Positions 1 to 13,027 of a DNA stretch of 64,000 nt are shown in pieces. The stretch is taken from NCBI GenBank assembly GCA_017590115.1, contig JAGGNK010006559.1:9413784-9477783 (forward strand), in the 5' to 3' direction. The stretch's first letter is position 1. Every line of letters starts with the position of its first letter. The translations under genes were made by a program, and so were the position numbers. The stretch comes from Montifringilla adamsi (taxonomy: Eukaryota; Chordata; Aves; Passeriformes; Passeridae). Below the pieces are notes generated by a model. The model did not search any database. It was not told the DNA's origin and was given only the letters and a program-made list of their open reading frames with translations.

Positions 1-2942
1 ACAAAAAGATTGTCTAATGAGCAGTACAAGCTCAAGGTGCTACTGACATTTTGTGAAACCATGATTTTCCAGCTCATATTTCTAATTATATACAAAGAGA
101 AATAAGCTTGGAGGGATACCAGTGCTTTATGCATTTGATCTTCAATTAATAAAATATATTTTAAAGGAGATCTTTTAGTATTTCATGTGAAAAAAAAAAA
201 AAGGAATCAGTGAAAATGAAAATATCCTTGTTTCTCTTCTTTCTGCTGCATTGTCTCAGATGTGGCAAATTTTCCTTAGATTTCCCACATCCTGATTTTC
301 AAGTAACTCTACAGTAAAAACTCCAAACAAAACAAAGTCAAATTAAAAAAAAAGAAAACACACCCTCTTCTCAAAAAAAAAAAATATAAATACATATAAA
401 AATCATAAATTAATGGAAGATTTTTTTTTGACATTAAATAGAAATGGATTGCAACTTTTTGCAGTCTATGAATACAAGTATTTTATTTACGTAAGTAAAA
501 TTATATGGAAACACCAGACCTTCAATAGCTGGTTACATATAAGCTACCTCCTTACCTGCTCTGTGTTAGAAATATGGATTATAATAAAGTGGTATTTTGA
601 GAAACTGAGAACTTTGAGATATATTTAAGCTAGTTCAGACAGAAACAATGACCCTGTTTAAAGTTATCTCCTCCTGTATTGTACAAAACAGAAACAAACT
701 TCCATTTCTGGGCAGCACTCTAAAAGAAACTCCTTCTGTCTTCCTTTGTTAAAAACATTTTACACATGATTTTATTCAGACTAGTCATTTTTTCATTCAT
801 GACAGTAATTTATAAATGCAACGAAATACATTTGTACTCATCAATTTCCAAACTCAAAACTTCCATAGAATGAATGGTGCTTTGTTTTATCAGTTTTACC
901 TTTAATTTTGCTGATTAAAAATTACAGTTCACTGCTGTAATTACAACAGAATGAATTTCCTGGGGCCTTCCATTGTTTTTAATTTAGTATAAAACCCCAT
1001 TGATTTTCCACTCAACCCCTATGAAACTTGAGAAGTTCAGTAAGGGTAGGAGAATCTGCAGAGCCACAAAGGTGAGATGATTTCTGTATGCTTTACAGCA
1101 GAATTAGAAACACTGTTGAAGAGAGTTATTTATCTACAGATAAAACTCAAATATCGGATCAATGAATTCTGCATACTTTTAAGGATAAAAACTACCAACA
1201 ATCACAGAGCAAGATGAACCACATATGAACCCCACATGCTCTAAATTAGTAGTTTTCTGATGTTTGAGGTTTTCAGCTGTCTAAAAGTAGTAGCATTACC
1301 TATGATTTTCTCCTTTAAATACAGAAAACAAAAAGGTCAAATTTAATGCAAAAGTATTTATTGTGAATGAAGTTCAGAATGTGTGAACTTATGATTGCAA
1401 ATACAGCCCCAGGTCTTTCTTATTTTTGTGGATTTTACTCCTGACTCATAGAATACAGCTAATGGGAGTGGAGCTCTCAAAACATTTTTAGCAATCAGAA
1501 CTTTTGTTCGTAGATATTCCTGAAAAATCCATTCACTTACTGCTGCTAGAAAACAGCCTTACATCTAATAAACATTTCTGCTTGTCTGAACAGCTCAACT
1601 ATCTAAACATTCAGAATGATCACACCTTGTCTCTCAGAAGTCAAAGCATTTTTCCCCCTGGATCTTTAATTCAACCATACAGAATCTTGTAATGCTTTTG
1701 TGTCAAAGAGAAGCCAGAATACAACCAGAAACTTATATTTCAGTGCTTACTAAGACATAATAAGAGGACAAAGGTATTTCAAAATAAGATTATTTATTTC
1801 ATAACAATGATAAAAAGCTACAGAAACAATCAAACAAGGAAATACAGAGCACTGGAAAAAGTAGCATTGGAACTAAACTTTTATCTCTCTCACTTTTATT
1901 TATTTAATTTTGTTCTCTTTTTTTTTTCTTATTTTTTTCCTTTCCAAATTGCAGCAACAAAATGTAGATTTTACAAATGACCTTAATGTTTTAAAATAAT
2001 TGTCTACGTAGTTAGATTTGCATTAGTTTTATTTATAGTCTAGCCTAAAGGAAAGCAGATCTGTGATTTACATATGCCTGAACTGTAGTGCTACTATTTG
2101 AAGTTTGAAAGGAATGTTATCTCTTATTAAACTAATTTATAATGGTGAGGAAAGAAGTCAGTCAGGTGTTCAGGCCCTTAGGATTTCTTTTTCAGACATA
2201 AGGATTACAGAACAGAGTGTCCTGGTAAGTGCCCAGCACTTCCACCAAAGCTGTGACAGGACATATGTAGGTCATCTTAGGATGGAACAACAAACAAAGG
2301 ACCCAGCATTGCCAGGGACATACTTTTTAAAAGAATAAGACCTCTCAGTGTAGTAGCGACACCAATTCCTCTGTGTTGTTTTATGAGGAAACAATTTTCT
2401 TCCCTTCATCACACAGGCCTATTTATACCTTATAGTTTATCTATTCTGGAACAAAATTACAGTCTCATGAAATGGAGTAGTGGTATTCTAACTACATAAT
2501 TACAATTCAGTGTGAAATATAGTAGACTGTTATTAAGAAGTGATTGTTTTGTTTAATTGCTGATTATAAATAATATTAAACACATGCATTGGTGTAACAT
2601 TTATAGGCGAAATATTGTAAAGATATGTGAAAATAGTATACATTTAATAATTATACAGCATCTTTACAGGTTTTTTTTAAATTTCATAAGTCCTGATAAA
2701 TGTTTGGTATCCTTTTTCTGAGTATATCATAGCCTCTATTAGCTCCACTAAGATAACTTGTTTCTCTAAATACTTGAGGTAACTGTACTCTTTGTATCCC
2801 CCCTTAAAAAACACCGTGCTGTAATTTTTATGCTAGATTATCCTTATGCATAGTGTAAAGAATTCTTTGATTAAGGCTGAATGAATCTCACAGTATGGAG
2901 ACTGAGTTAATAGAGATTGAATAACTTCCTAAAATATTAACA
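1..2942. other. AT-rich noncoding stretch, no gene seen
   Basis: No supported gene. The stretch has short A and T runs (for example near 190, 340-385 and 1918-1937) and scattered short open frames with no recognisable protein. The frame at 1504 opens at TTG, which is not a credible eukaryotic start. No repeat family was recognised. Confidence 0.6.
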
Positions 2943-3041
2943 GTTACCTGCACTTAACAGACAATACTACAGCAGTGAACTGTAGTATTCTCTGTTAAGT
3001 GCAGGTAACTTAACATAGTTAAGTTACCTGCACTTAACAGA
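2943..3041. repeat. Three-arm alternating inverted repeat (two competing hairpins)
   Basis: A unit containing GTTACCTGCACTTAACAGA occurs three times in alternating orientation (plus, minus, plus). Arms 2943-2972 and 2980-3009 are reverse complements with 29 of 30 positions paired around a 7-nt loop. Arms 2991-3014 and 3018-3041 pair at 24 of 24 positions around a 3-nt loop. The middle copy belongs to both hairpins, so only one can form at a time. I do not recognise a transposon family. A local template switch during replication is the simplest inferred origin; a short palindromic mobile element or a hairpin RNA precursor are alternatives. Confidence 0.9.
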
Positions 3042-6000
3042 CCTTACTTCATAATATTTTTTAGCCCTAGTTAGGAACCTGATTACAAATCTTTATTCCT
3101 TTGTTCATCCAGAAAATACAAATACTGAGAGAAAATCAAAGTAAAAACTACATCAGAAACTTTCCTTCAATTTTCACAGAGATTGAGTCTGCATCCTAAT
3201 CATGCTATATTGCTCTCCTCCCATTTCATAAATGCTATAATTTAGAATTTAAAATAATATGTTCACCTTTCACATCAAAACATGAAAATTTTGAGATGCC
3301 TAAACTAACAATTAAACAGAAAGTCTGATAATAGTTGATTTTCTTTTCAAAACACTGTGAGTTGCTATTAAATTAAATTTGGTTATACAGGATTCTATCA
3401 GTAATCTTGTTGAATTTTAGCTTGTGTCCCATATTCATGAACCGTATTAAATGCAGATATGGCAGCTGCTCATTTGGCTGACATAATAGGAATTGAGTCA
3501 ATGAACTCCACAACTAAAAGCAAAAGCTATTACATTACTAGCAAAATCATCAACATGTCATTACCACGGGCTATAAGAAGTTATATCCTTTGCGTAATGG
3601 CTCTGAAGGGTGCTTACAGTGTAGTCTCACTAATAAAACCCTTATTTCCATTGTAAAAACCAAGTTCAAAACATTGGAAAATAGATCTACAACTACTTTA
3701 ATAGGAGCTTAGACACCTAGTATGCATGTGGGAACTTATGCATAGACATGTAAACTTGTGAGTTTAAATTTGATGTTGAATTTCAAGCAGATTTCGTAAC
3801 TCTTAATTCTCTAGGGCAGAAGAGAACTGTTGGCTTTACTAAGCATTCAGTGGCCCCTGTAAAGCTCTCTGAAACCATGAGATATTCTCTTCCCCAGCTG
3901 ATAACATGAGAAGAGATCTCCGTTAGTCAAACTGATGTTTTCTGTTATATCTCCGAGGGGCTTTCAGAGCCAGCTCAATGAAATTCTGCTGTCAGTAGGT
4001 AATCTGCTGCAACAGAAACTAGATAGCAGTTGTACAAGGAAGGTGAGGTCTTAATTTAAGGGAAAAGAGAAATATCCTTGTCTAGAAACCCAAACAAGGT
4101 TCTAAGAACACAGGAATGTCTGATTTAATGAAACATGGGATATGGAAACAAAGTTTATGATACTGTGCTATATATCCTTGAGTTAGAAAAGACTGTCTCA
4201 AACAATTTCCTTTATTTTCAAAAAGTACCTCAATCTTTCCAAAGAGCCCCATCACTACAGATTTTTTAAAAGAGTGGTAGGAAATTTACTTTCCTTCTAC
4301 AGAGCAGTAGACTACTAAGAGGTATTCAGGTGATAAAATGTGCTTGAGGTAGACTGAGAATAAGCTGTATGTCCCAAGCAAACATGAAAATAATTTCCTT
4401 CTCTTTGCTGTCTTTGTGCAATAGGGTACTGCTATTTTCTTCAATTCAAGTGAATTAATCTTTTGGAGAGGGTCCTCTGGGGTTTTCTTCACTGTGTTTT
4501 TGCTATTTCAAAAACCTGATTTTAGATAAAAATAGGACCTGTGCAGTAAGATAGTCCACAGAGGTTGCTTGCCCCCTCCTATACTGACACCTCAGTAATA
4601 TTTGAACTCATTGATTAATGATGCCTAGTTTCAGAAACAAGTAGAGATCTTAATGTTCTTTTGTTTGTTGTTGGCTAAGTATCTGTGGCTGCATTCCTGC
4701 TTATTTGCTGAAAGGCACCACCAGCTGTGAGCCCTTGAACATCCAAGCTAGTGCATCTATTTTCTTTCTCTACAGTTAGGAATTTCCATAAAGGCTTCTG
4801 AAATATTTTACTAACCTTTTCTTTTTTTTTTTTTTTCATTCTCTTTTTTAAGTTATCTCATAGTGTCAGGTTTAGGAAGTAAGAAAAAAATCTATTAAAG
4901 ATGGGTACACAAGTATACAGGTACCTTGAATTAAAAATAGTTCACTTTGAACTAGTATAAATTAGAAACTTTAATTTTAAATCCATAAATATGAGCAGAA
5001 CAACTAAATTTTGAAAATAGGTGTAAAACTGTTAACATTTTATTACTAGTGAGTACTACTAAATAGAGAGGAACTGCAGCTCAACCCTCAGAGCTGAAGT
5101 GGAGCAGGCAGGAAACAAACAGTTTAAGCAGATTTTTGTCTGTAGTTTGAGAATGTTTGATATGAAAATTGCTGGGAAAGGCAGTAATAATAGGATCCCT
5201 TTAAGTCATTTGTGAGTCCTCAAAAGCAGCAGTGGGATACATGTCCTATGGGCAATACCATTTATAAACTACTTCTGTGGGAACTATTCATAAATAAAAT
5301 GAGTAGAGTTCAGAATAAAAATGATGAAACTGATGCTTTTTCTCACTGAACTTGCCAGTTGGAAGGAGGGATCAGCTAGTAGGTCATCTCTAATATGAGG
5401 TAACTGTTAATGAGAATAAATGTATTGGGAGCTTTTTGAAGGTTTTAAGTGCTAATAGATAATCTGTAATTCTCCTTAACTGCAGGGAAAAAAGGATTCA
5501 AGTCGATGGGGAAAATGGACTCAAAAATGTTGCACTCTGTTCATTGATTTAAATTCTCATATGACCATGCTAGAAAAGGAGACTTGACACAATAGAAAAT
5601 AAAAACTACAACTTTCAAGAGGGCAAGCATTTATCCTTAACAATAACCACAAAGAATGGACAAGAAATTTTCAACAATAAAATTAAATATAGAGCTATTG
5701 AAAAATCAAATAAGGCCTAAGAGTTTACAAAAGTGACCCTATTTCTTTTATAATAGCATTTGAAAGCTACTCTGGGCCCAAGTATGATAAATGATTCTTT
5801 GTAAGTTACAAAATTTCAGTGTCTACATGCAAAAGCCCAGAGGGACAATAGTAGAGAAAGACCTACAGCTTTTATACTGTGTGCAAATCTCATGCAAAAT
5901 GTAAAGTAAGGATTTAAATCCTTCTAAGATAAAGCTTCCAAGAGACAACGGTTTCTTTCTACTCTATCACACATTATGGAAAGGCAGAACTTTGAAGAAT

Positions 6001-6309
6001 TAAACCAGCATAGAGCAAAAACTAAGCAATATAATCAACTGATTTCAAAATCAACTTTGAGATTGTTCCTAGTAAATAAAGATAAAAATAATCTATGGGA
6101 GACAATATGGAAGCTTAAAGGAAAGTAATAAATACAGCTGTAGGTTTGAAGACCCTTATTGTAATAGAGGGAGGAAATAATTGTTAAAAGATCTTTTACA
6201 ATGTAATTTTCAAAATATGTTTATTTCCAAATGTATTGCTCCATCTCTGTTGACTTGTTTTCAGAAATGTTCTCCCCTTGAAGAAAGGGAAGTGAAATTG
6301 CATTAATTT
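3042..6309. other. AT-rich noncoding stretch, no gene seen
   Basis: No gene or repeat family recognised. A poly-T tract lies near 4820-4838. Short open frames are interrupted and have no recognisable domains. Confidence 0.55.
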
Positions 6310-6324
6310 TATATATATATATAT
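6310..6324. repeat. Short TA microsatellite
   Basis: A 15-bp alternating TA run in AT-rich sequence. A similar short run occurs near 9976-9989. Confidence 0.85.
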
Positions 6325-6714
6325 GGATGAATGTGTGCCTATACATGTGTGCACAGTCATATCTGTACAAATATATTAAAAATGTTGCATTGTATTGCAG
6401 TAATTTTGAATTTACACATACAACATTTGACCATTGGCCATTATCCCTATGCTTCTATTGAATTTGTCATGTTAATACATACTTAAAAGACTGAGTTTTG
6501 TTCTACCCTCCAATATACAGTATGAGATTTTTATGGTACATCAACATGGGGGGAGTTTATGTTTCATTGTAAATTCCGTGCAACCAGTAAAAGGTCATCT
6601 TTCCTGTTACCAAAATAAAGCTATACTCCCTATGTCATATTCAATAGGATATAATGTACACCAAAATGCCATTTGAAGTTTAATACCACCATTTCCCACT
6701 CCCCACCCCAAATT

Positions 6715-6780
6715 AAAAAAAAAAAAAAAAAAGGAAAAGGGAAAAAAAAAAAAAAAACAAAACAAAAAAAAAACAAAAAC
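6715..6780. repeat. A-rich low-complexity tract
   Basis: About 66 bp of nearly pure adenine broken by a few G and C bases. On the minus strand it yields phenylalanine-rich open frames that are artefacts of base composition. It could be the decayed tail of an old retroposon, but no element body is recognisable beside it. Confidence 0.85.
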
Positions 6781-8800
6781 GAGGAGTAAAGAAATAAGAA
6801 AGTCAAGAGAATAAAAGAGGAAACAAGACAAAAGAAAAAAGGAAATAACATTAAAAAACAAAAAGAAAGAGAAAACCATAGTCCTGAGCCTCAACCAGGA
6901 ATAAGTAGTTTTCAATTGGCTCAAATTTCAACTGGCTCAAAAAAACTGGCAGAGGTTTTCTGGGGAGAAGGGAGCTGTCTTAATATTTATTTTTTTTTAG
7001 GTACATTTGTTTAACTGCTACAGCAGTTCTGAAAATTTTTCCTTGCTTTCAAAACTCAACATCTCTACATTTGGTATTTTCAAGTGGCTAGATATTACTT
7101 CTAATCCTCCTGTGGCTATGGAAAATAATACTTCTTTACTGATTAACAAAGCCTATATACAACGTTACTAGTCGGCCTTTAATTGTCCCATGGTGGGTAA
7201 CACAGTAATGATCTTTTCACTTATATTATTGAGGATATTGATCAGTTGTAATGGCTTTGCTGTATTACAGAATATATTCAAATGCAAGTCATTATAGTTG
7301 TATATTCTTTGGATATTAACTGCTGTGCCGCCTAACTCACATTTTGTATTGTGGTCAGGCCACATACAAGGCAATGAGCAAAGAATTCACCTTGAAATGA
7401 GTAAAGCTTAGTGGATTTCTCCCTTTCTGTTCCTGGTCACCCATTAATATCTTGGACCACTGAAACAAACATCATTCACAAATATGATCCAGAATCAAGA
7501 GAATCTAAAAATAAAGACACATTTACAAAACCTGGAATGAATAATGACCATATGCACTTTGTGAAAACTTACGGCATATGTTAACATCATAAGCCAAGAC
7601 ATTGGCACTTACAAAATTAGGTCTTCCCACTTTGCAGACACAGGAGAGCAAAAATTATGATGATTTCAGAGCAATTCAACCACGAGGTTACTCCAGCCAA
7701 AGTCATCTCTGCAAAGCCCTACTGCTTCATGCCAGAGTCAGAAATCTGACCACAGTACAGACCTGAGGGTATATGAGCAGAGACTTGTGCCCTTTGAAAT
7801 CAAATGCAGTCCTCCAGCTACAGATGTCTTCGCTCACTCTTGGCAGGCTGCACCACCTGGAAGCTGGGAGGAAACAAGCATGGCAGTCAAATAAAACTCC
7901 AGGGCATGGCACAAGTCAGGGTGAATGGTCCAGCTGCCATCAGGTGTTAGTGCTGCAATATTTCTGTGAGTCACAGTCAGTTCACCCAACACAATCAGAC
8001 ATGCTGAAACACTGACAGTCAGATTCTTAGAAGATTAAAATAATTTCTGTTTTAATACTGTGGCTGTTATTACTATTATTTCTTCTGAATAAGGGAGCTA
8101 CAGAAAAGTGCCATTAAGAAGTTCTTGCCAGAATCTTGAAATTTACTGCTACGCTATGCATATGCATCCCTGAAATTATGCAGTTGTCTGCTGGATTTGG
8201 TTTGGATCCGGTGCTGTTCATTGGAATTCCATTTTTGCTTTTAGTCTGTGGCACCACTTGGAAACCACTTTCATGGGTAACAGATCACAGAAACCAGAAA
8301 GCTGTCATTAAGATTGTGGAGTTTTTTAAATCAAAAATCAAACTGTTTAGTTTTTTCATCAAGTCAAAAAACTGCTAGTAGCTTTTCTTTCTTTGCTATA
8401 TTCTCTCTTTCCATATTTACAGCCCTATATGGTCTGCTGAACGAGAGAATATACTGCAACAAATCTCAACTGTAAAAATGTCTTTTCTCAGAGCTGGTTG
8501 GGATATTTTGGCTGCTGACACAATTTTATCTGTCTTTCCCTGCTCTCTTCCTCCTTAATTTAAATAATATAATAAATGAATATAAATAAAAATAGAAGTC
8601 TCCTGTTATACCTTATTATGTTGTTAGCTGTGACAAATATCTATTTTCTCAGAACAGACATCAGGCTTCTTTTTAGCATCTTGCCTGGATTTTCTGAAAT
8701 AGGATGGTTTCCTTTACTATCAAGGGAACTTTGGAATTTTGTATCCTGTTACAGCTGTTTAACTGACTTCTTTTCTGATTATTTTGTTGCTTAAATAGTG
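6781..8800. other. Noncoding stretch, no gene recognised
   Basis: The segment 7680-8015 is richer in GC than its surroundings and has overlapping open frames on both strands of 80 and 61 codons. Neither resembles a protein family I know. Overlap of frames on both strands argues that these are chance frames. Nothing else was recognised. Confidence 0.4.
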
Positions 8801-8832
8801 CATACACACACACACACATATATATATACATA
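8801..8832. repeat. CA/TA dinucleotide microsatellite
   Basis: A run of about eight AC units passes directly into TA units. This is a compound microsatellite and a likely polymorphic marker. Confidence 0.9.
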
Positions 8833-10979
8833 TTTCTAGAAATGCTACATTAATAGCATTTACACAGGTATCAGGTATTATACCTGATTTTCATGTAGCT
8901 TATTGTAATGCCCCGTATCAAATCAAGTTTTAGTGCCTTTTCTGCTGAGCAGGAACTGAATGAGGCTAAGATTGGTCAGATTCCTCATCTCTGAGTTATT
9001 CCCATATAAGCCACCATATAGCATATGTTCTCCTGCTATGTGCTCACTGCATGGGAAAAGCAACCAAGCATCCATCCTCAGTGAATAAAGAGTGGTACTA
9101 GTTACACAGCAAGAAATTTTCAGGCGTGAAAAGCTCTGGCAAAGAAAAAATAGTGTGTATGGTGGAACAAAATAGCCAAGCACATAAAAAAGAGAAAGGC
9201 TCATTTGTCACATGTCTCCATTATTGACATCTTGTGTCAAGTCAAAAACCAGAAGAACTTGCACTGACAAGTGAGTAATGACAGTGTACAGCAATCTTGA
9301 TGCCAGGGGGGAGAAAAAAAAAATTAAAAAAAAAAATAAAAAACCCCAAAGCCATCAAAAAAACCCCAATTCAACAGCTAAAGGCATGCACAGGAACCTG
9401 AAACCTTTAAAATTTCTCTTGGAAGTTTTAGGCTTTTCTCTTACACTAGCTGAGCTACAGATTAGACTGTGGCTAGACTACTTATCCTGCTCTGAGCCTT
9501 AAATGTCACTTGTAGGTAGAATTTGTTTGCAAATTAAACAGGAAAAAAACCTGAAAAATCTAAGAATCTGTATACCTCTTTTTCTTCTAACTATCAAGCA
9601 GAAAACTAATTCTATAAGATAAGTGCAAAGAGTAGGTAATTTTGAAATCAGCATGCTCTTATCTCCTCATCCCATGCTGAGCTCAAAGTCATCAATTTTA
9701 TGTCGGCATCTTTTTTTGAAGAAATTTCAAACTTTCTCCCTATTTTATATAGACAGTGTTGATGACAACAATTTTGAATCATGTCGAGAAACCAAAAACT
9801 GAATACACAAAGTATATGAGTATCTATATGCCAAACTCTAGAGAAAATTCTTCTCTTACCTGGAATGTGTGTGAGTAAGCCTTGAAAATTGGCCAGTTTT
9901 CACCTCCATGTTTTGATTTTGCTTATTATGTGATAAACAAATTTAAAGTGTAAAACTTTAAGTTAGTGTTTTCATATATATATATATAGGAAAATGAAAA
10001 CCAAACAAAAATGAAAATAATCTACCTGTCTTAGTCATAACTCTTCACATTTTCAGGCAATTTCAGCTGAATAACTAAATGTAAAAGACATGAATGCTTT
10101 TGACACAATGTTGGTCCCCCTGCTTTTGCAACATAGCAAAAGAAATCTTGTTAAGTCTATAAAATAAACTAGTAGAGAAACATTTATATATTGCTTGAGT
10201 CCTTAACAAAAAATTCTGCTTTTAAATTGCATCCTTCTTTTTCAGTGTCTGTTCTATATGGAGATATCGATATGATTTATATTTATTCTGAGCATGTGTA
10301 TCTACTTGAAAGAGTGCCTATGAGGGATGCTTAAGCTGTGTGGAAGGCACAGATTAAATCACATCAGTACTGCTGGGTTCAAAAGCAAGGATCTTCATGT
10401 GTTTTTTTCTGTTGTCTAGTCTCAGGCTGGTTCAGAAATATTTTCATAATTTTACAATCTCTTCTGGTCTCATGTTACTCTCATGGATTTTTCAGGACAG
10501 GTTACTGATTAAGAAAAGTCAGTCTCAGAATATAGAATACTGACATATAAATGTTTTTTTTTAATTATTTTTTGTAGGGATTTAAAAAAAAAGCTCAAGT
10601 AAATTACATAACATGCAAAGTATTATAATGAAGTACTTTAAGTTGCAGATGGATCTGCAACTCTTTCCCCTTCATTAAAAAAAACCTTAATGAAGCTTAG
10701 AGTAGGTTATTATTCAAAATTTTGAGAATACCTACTATGCTAAATTATTCTATTTGCTTCTACCATGTAATTGTCATTCTTTTAATTATGCAATGAAAAA
10801 AAAATATGAAAAGTCAACCTTAAAACATTTCATAGTTATCTTCATATTGACACTTCTTTATATTTCAATTTCATCACATATACATTGATTTAATCCTATT
10901 TACAATTATTATAAAGTTCAGCTTTTATCTTCACATTCAAATGAAAGTAAAATATTTTGTCATCTTCAAAGAAAAAGAT
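8833..10979. other. AT-rich noncoding stretch, no gene seen
   Basis: No gene seen. There is an A-rich patch at about 9306-9365 and a TA run near 9976-9989. Nothing else is recognisable. Confidence 0.5.
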
Positions 10980-11014
10980 CTTTTCTTTTCTTTTCTTTTC
11001 TTTTCTTTTCTTTT
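10980..11014. repeat. CTTTT pentanucleotide microsatellite
   Basis: Seven exact CTTTT units (35 bp). The open frame crossing it gives a phenylalanine, serine and leucine repeat and is not a gene. The same unit recurs in the much longer array at 52675-52792. Confidence 0.95.
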
Positions 11015-12289
11015 ACTTGGATCTATTTTTGTTTTGTTTTTTGGCTTTTTAAAATTTGGTTTTAATATTTCTGAATCCTGTGTGTTATTCAATCACGCTG
11101 GACCATCTAAGGGCTGTCACACTCCTTACAAATCTCTGAATAAGGTTACTGAAGTGTTACAAAAAACAGCTCTGAAATTTAAATATGTGCTACATTTCTC
11201 ATCTTAAGAATTTTATTACAAAGGTCAGTACTGACTAAATAACTTGTGGAAATACGGTGTTAATAGAAGTGCACATGACTGCAGCAGCTCTGCCAAATAT
11301 AAGACTACGGAAAATCTGAGGGACAGCAATGATAGTTTGAAGGACAGACAAGGGAGTTATTTTTAGTGTTACACTTGTTTAGTGTTACACTTTTAAGTCT
11401 GATATCATTCTTTTCAAATCTCAGTGTCTAACCTATGTTCATAAGTAAGACCTTTTATAATGAAAAATCTAAATATTAAGAGAAAATTAGATAGGAAAAA
11501 TGGATGGATACTGCCATATGCAAACACTGCAAATTGCTAGATACATGGTCTCAGAGAGGAAAGATAAGTATTCCCTGAAATTTGGACTTAGATAAGGTGA
11601 ATGTTTCTGTTTCCCAGCTTTGATTTGTGGATGGTCCAGTCACTGAGTATTGAAGCAAAATATTTGCCTGTGTCTATGCTTCATTCTTTGTCATCACTAC
11701 TATTTGATTTTTTTGCATATTATGACTGAGATCTGAAAGATAAATAGGCAATTAATAGTTTGAAATGCCATGATAAAAAATTATTTTTATGGCTAAAAAT
11801 CTCAAGTGAAGAATCAGGGATCTTCAGTGACCTCAAAGTAAAACAGAATGCAAAAGCATGTGTTCCCCATTGAAATTAAGTTTCTATTTATATAAAAAAA
11901 TTAAAAAGTAAAAATACTGATTGTGTGAAATTAAAATTTAAATTTCAGGTATATAATCTGTATTTCCACACATCTATGTATATGAAAATAACAAATGGAC
12001 AGAAATTTTCTGGTTTTGGATGATGTATTAGATGTTAAAAAAAAAAAAAATTGTCTTTCATACAAGATGCCAGAAAAAGTTTAAAAAATAGATTGGAAAT
12101 AGACAATATTTTACATACAAAATACATTCTAAAACCAATAAAGCTGAATGATCACTGTAAACAGCAGACACCATGGCCTGAGCTGCAGTTGAATACTTCT
12201 GGCAGTTTTACCCTTAGTCAGTTATTTTATCAGTTTCCATCTATAAATACCTGCTCTTAACTCTATATAAATACCATTTAGCTCAAGGA
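11015..12289. other. AT-rich noncoding stretch with a small tandem duplication
   Basis: No gene seen. TTAGTGTTACACTT occurs twice with a 16-bp period at about 11363-11392. Nothing else is recognisable. Confidence 0.5.
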
Positions 12290-12660
12290 ATTCCCAAATA
12301 CAGATAAGTACAAGCTGTATGCCTGGCCCCATTTTAGTTGCTGTGAAATAGGGATTCTCTAGAGTAATTGCATCAGCTGCCTTGTGTCACACAACAATTA
12401 TAGGAGGAGAAGTACAGTAGTGAACATAACGGCAGCAACTAAGTGACATTTCCAGAGTTGATGGGAAAGCTCATCAGCTTGATGCCAGGACCTCTCCACA
12501 CAAACAAGGCTCATTTAGTAATTACAGATTTCTGATGCATTTTTATGAACTTTTATAACATCGACTGCAAGATGACTCATGTTTTTGGATAGCCACTTGG
12601 CAAGGCGTTTTGCAAAGAAAGCCAATCCTCATAATGAAGAAATCTCAATGGCAGGTCACT
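12290..12660. promoter_or_regulatory. Candidate conserved noncoding element
   Basis: This stretch has fewer homopolymer runs and denser factor-binding-like motifs than its surroundings. It includes a GTAATTAC homeodomain-like palindrome around 12518-12525 and an AP-1-like TGACTCA at 12573-12579. It sits just upstream of a CR1 copy. It has no long open frame. The call is inference from texture; a multi-species alignment would decide it. Confidence 0.25.
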
Positions 12661-12709
12661 TGTTCAATGACTAGGAAAGACCAATTTTATGACTGGAAAC
12701 AACCTTCTA

Positions 12710-13027
12710 GTAGCTGAAGAGTGCTGACAAGAGGGCTGGAGAGGGACTTTTTACAAGGGCATGTAATGATAGGACAAAGGGAAATGGCTTCAGACTGGAA
12801 GAGAGCAGGTTTAGATTGGATATTATGTTGACTGCAAGGGTGATGAGTCACTGGAACAGGTTTTCCAGAGAAGCTGTTGAAGCCCCATCCATAGAAGAAT
12901 TCGTGGCCAGGATGGATGGGGCTCTGAGTGACCTGGTCTGGAGGAAGGTGTCCTTGCCCCTGGTAGGGGAGTTGGAACAAGTTAATCTTTAAGGTCCCTT
13001 CCAACACAAACCATTCTGGGATTCTCA
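12710..13027 (+). mobile_element. CR1 LINE, 3' end fragment
   Basis: The sequence matches the remembered avian CR1 3' region in order: the GAGAGGGACTTTTTACAAG block, then ATAGGACAAAGGGAAATGG, then the CACTGGAACAGG block, then the terminal GGTCCCTTCCAACAC followed by a degenerate ATTCT-type 3' tail. This is the usual 5'-truncated state of CR1. A deletion of roughly 10 bp relative to the family pattern lies near 12820-12840. The copy is noncoding and dead. The 106-codon minus-strand frame here is antisense CR1. The left edge is approximate. Confidence 0.88.

Noticed and set aside
6607..6924. Hydrophobic phenylalanine-rich minus-strand frame resembling a membrane protein
   Set aside because: It is the complement of an A-rich low-complexity tract.
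12687..13007. 106-codon minus-strand frame
   Set aside because: It is antisense to the CR1 3' end.
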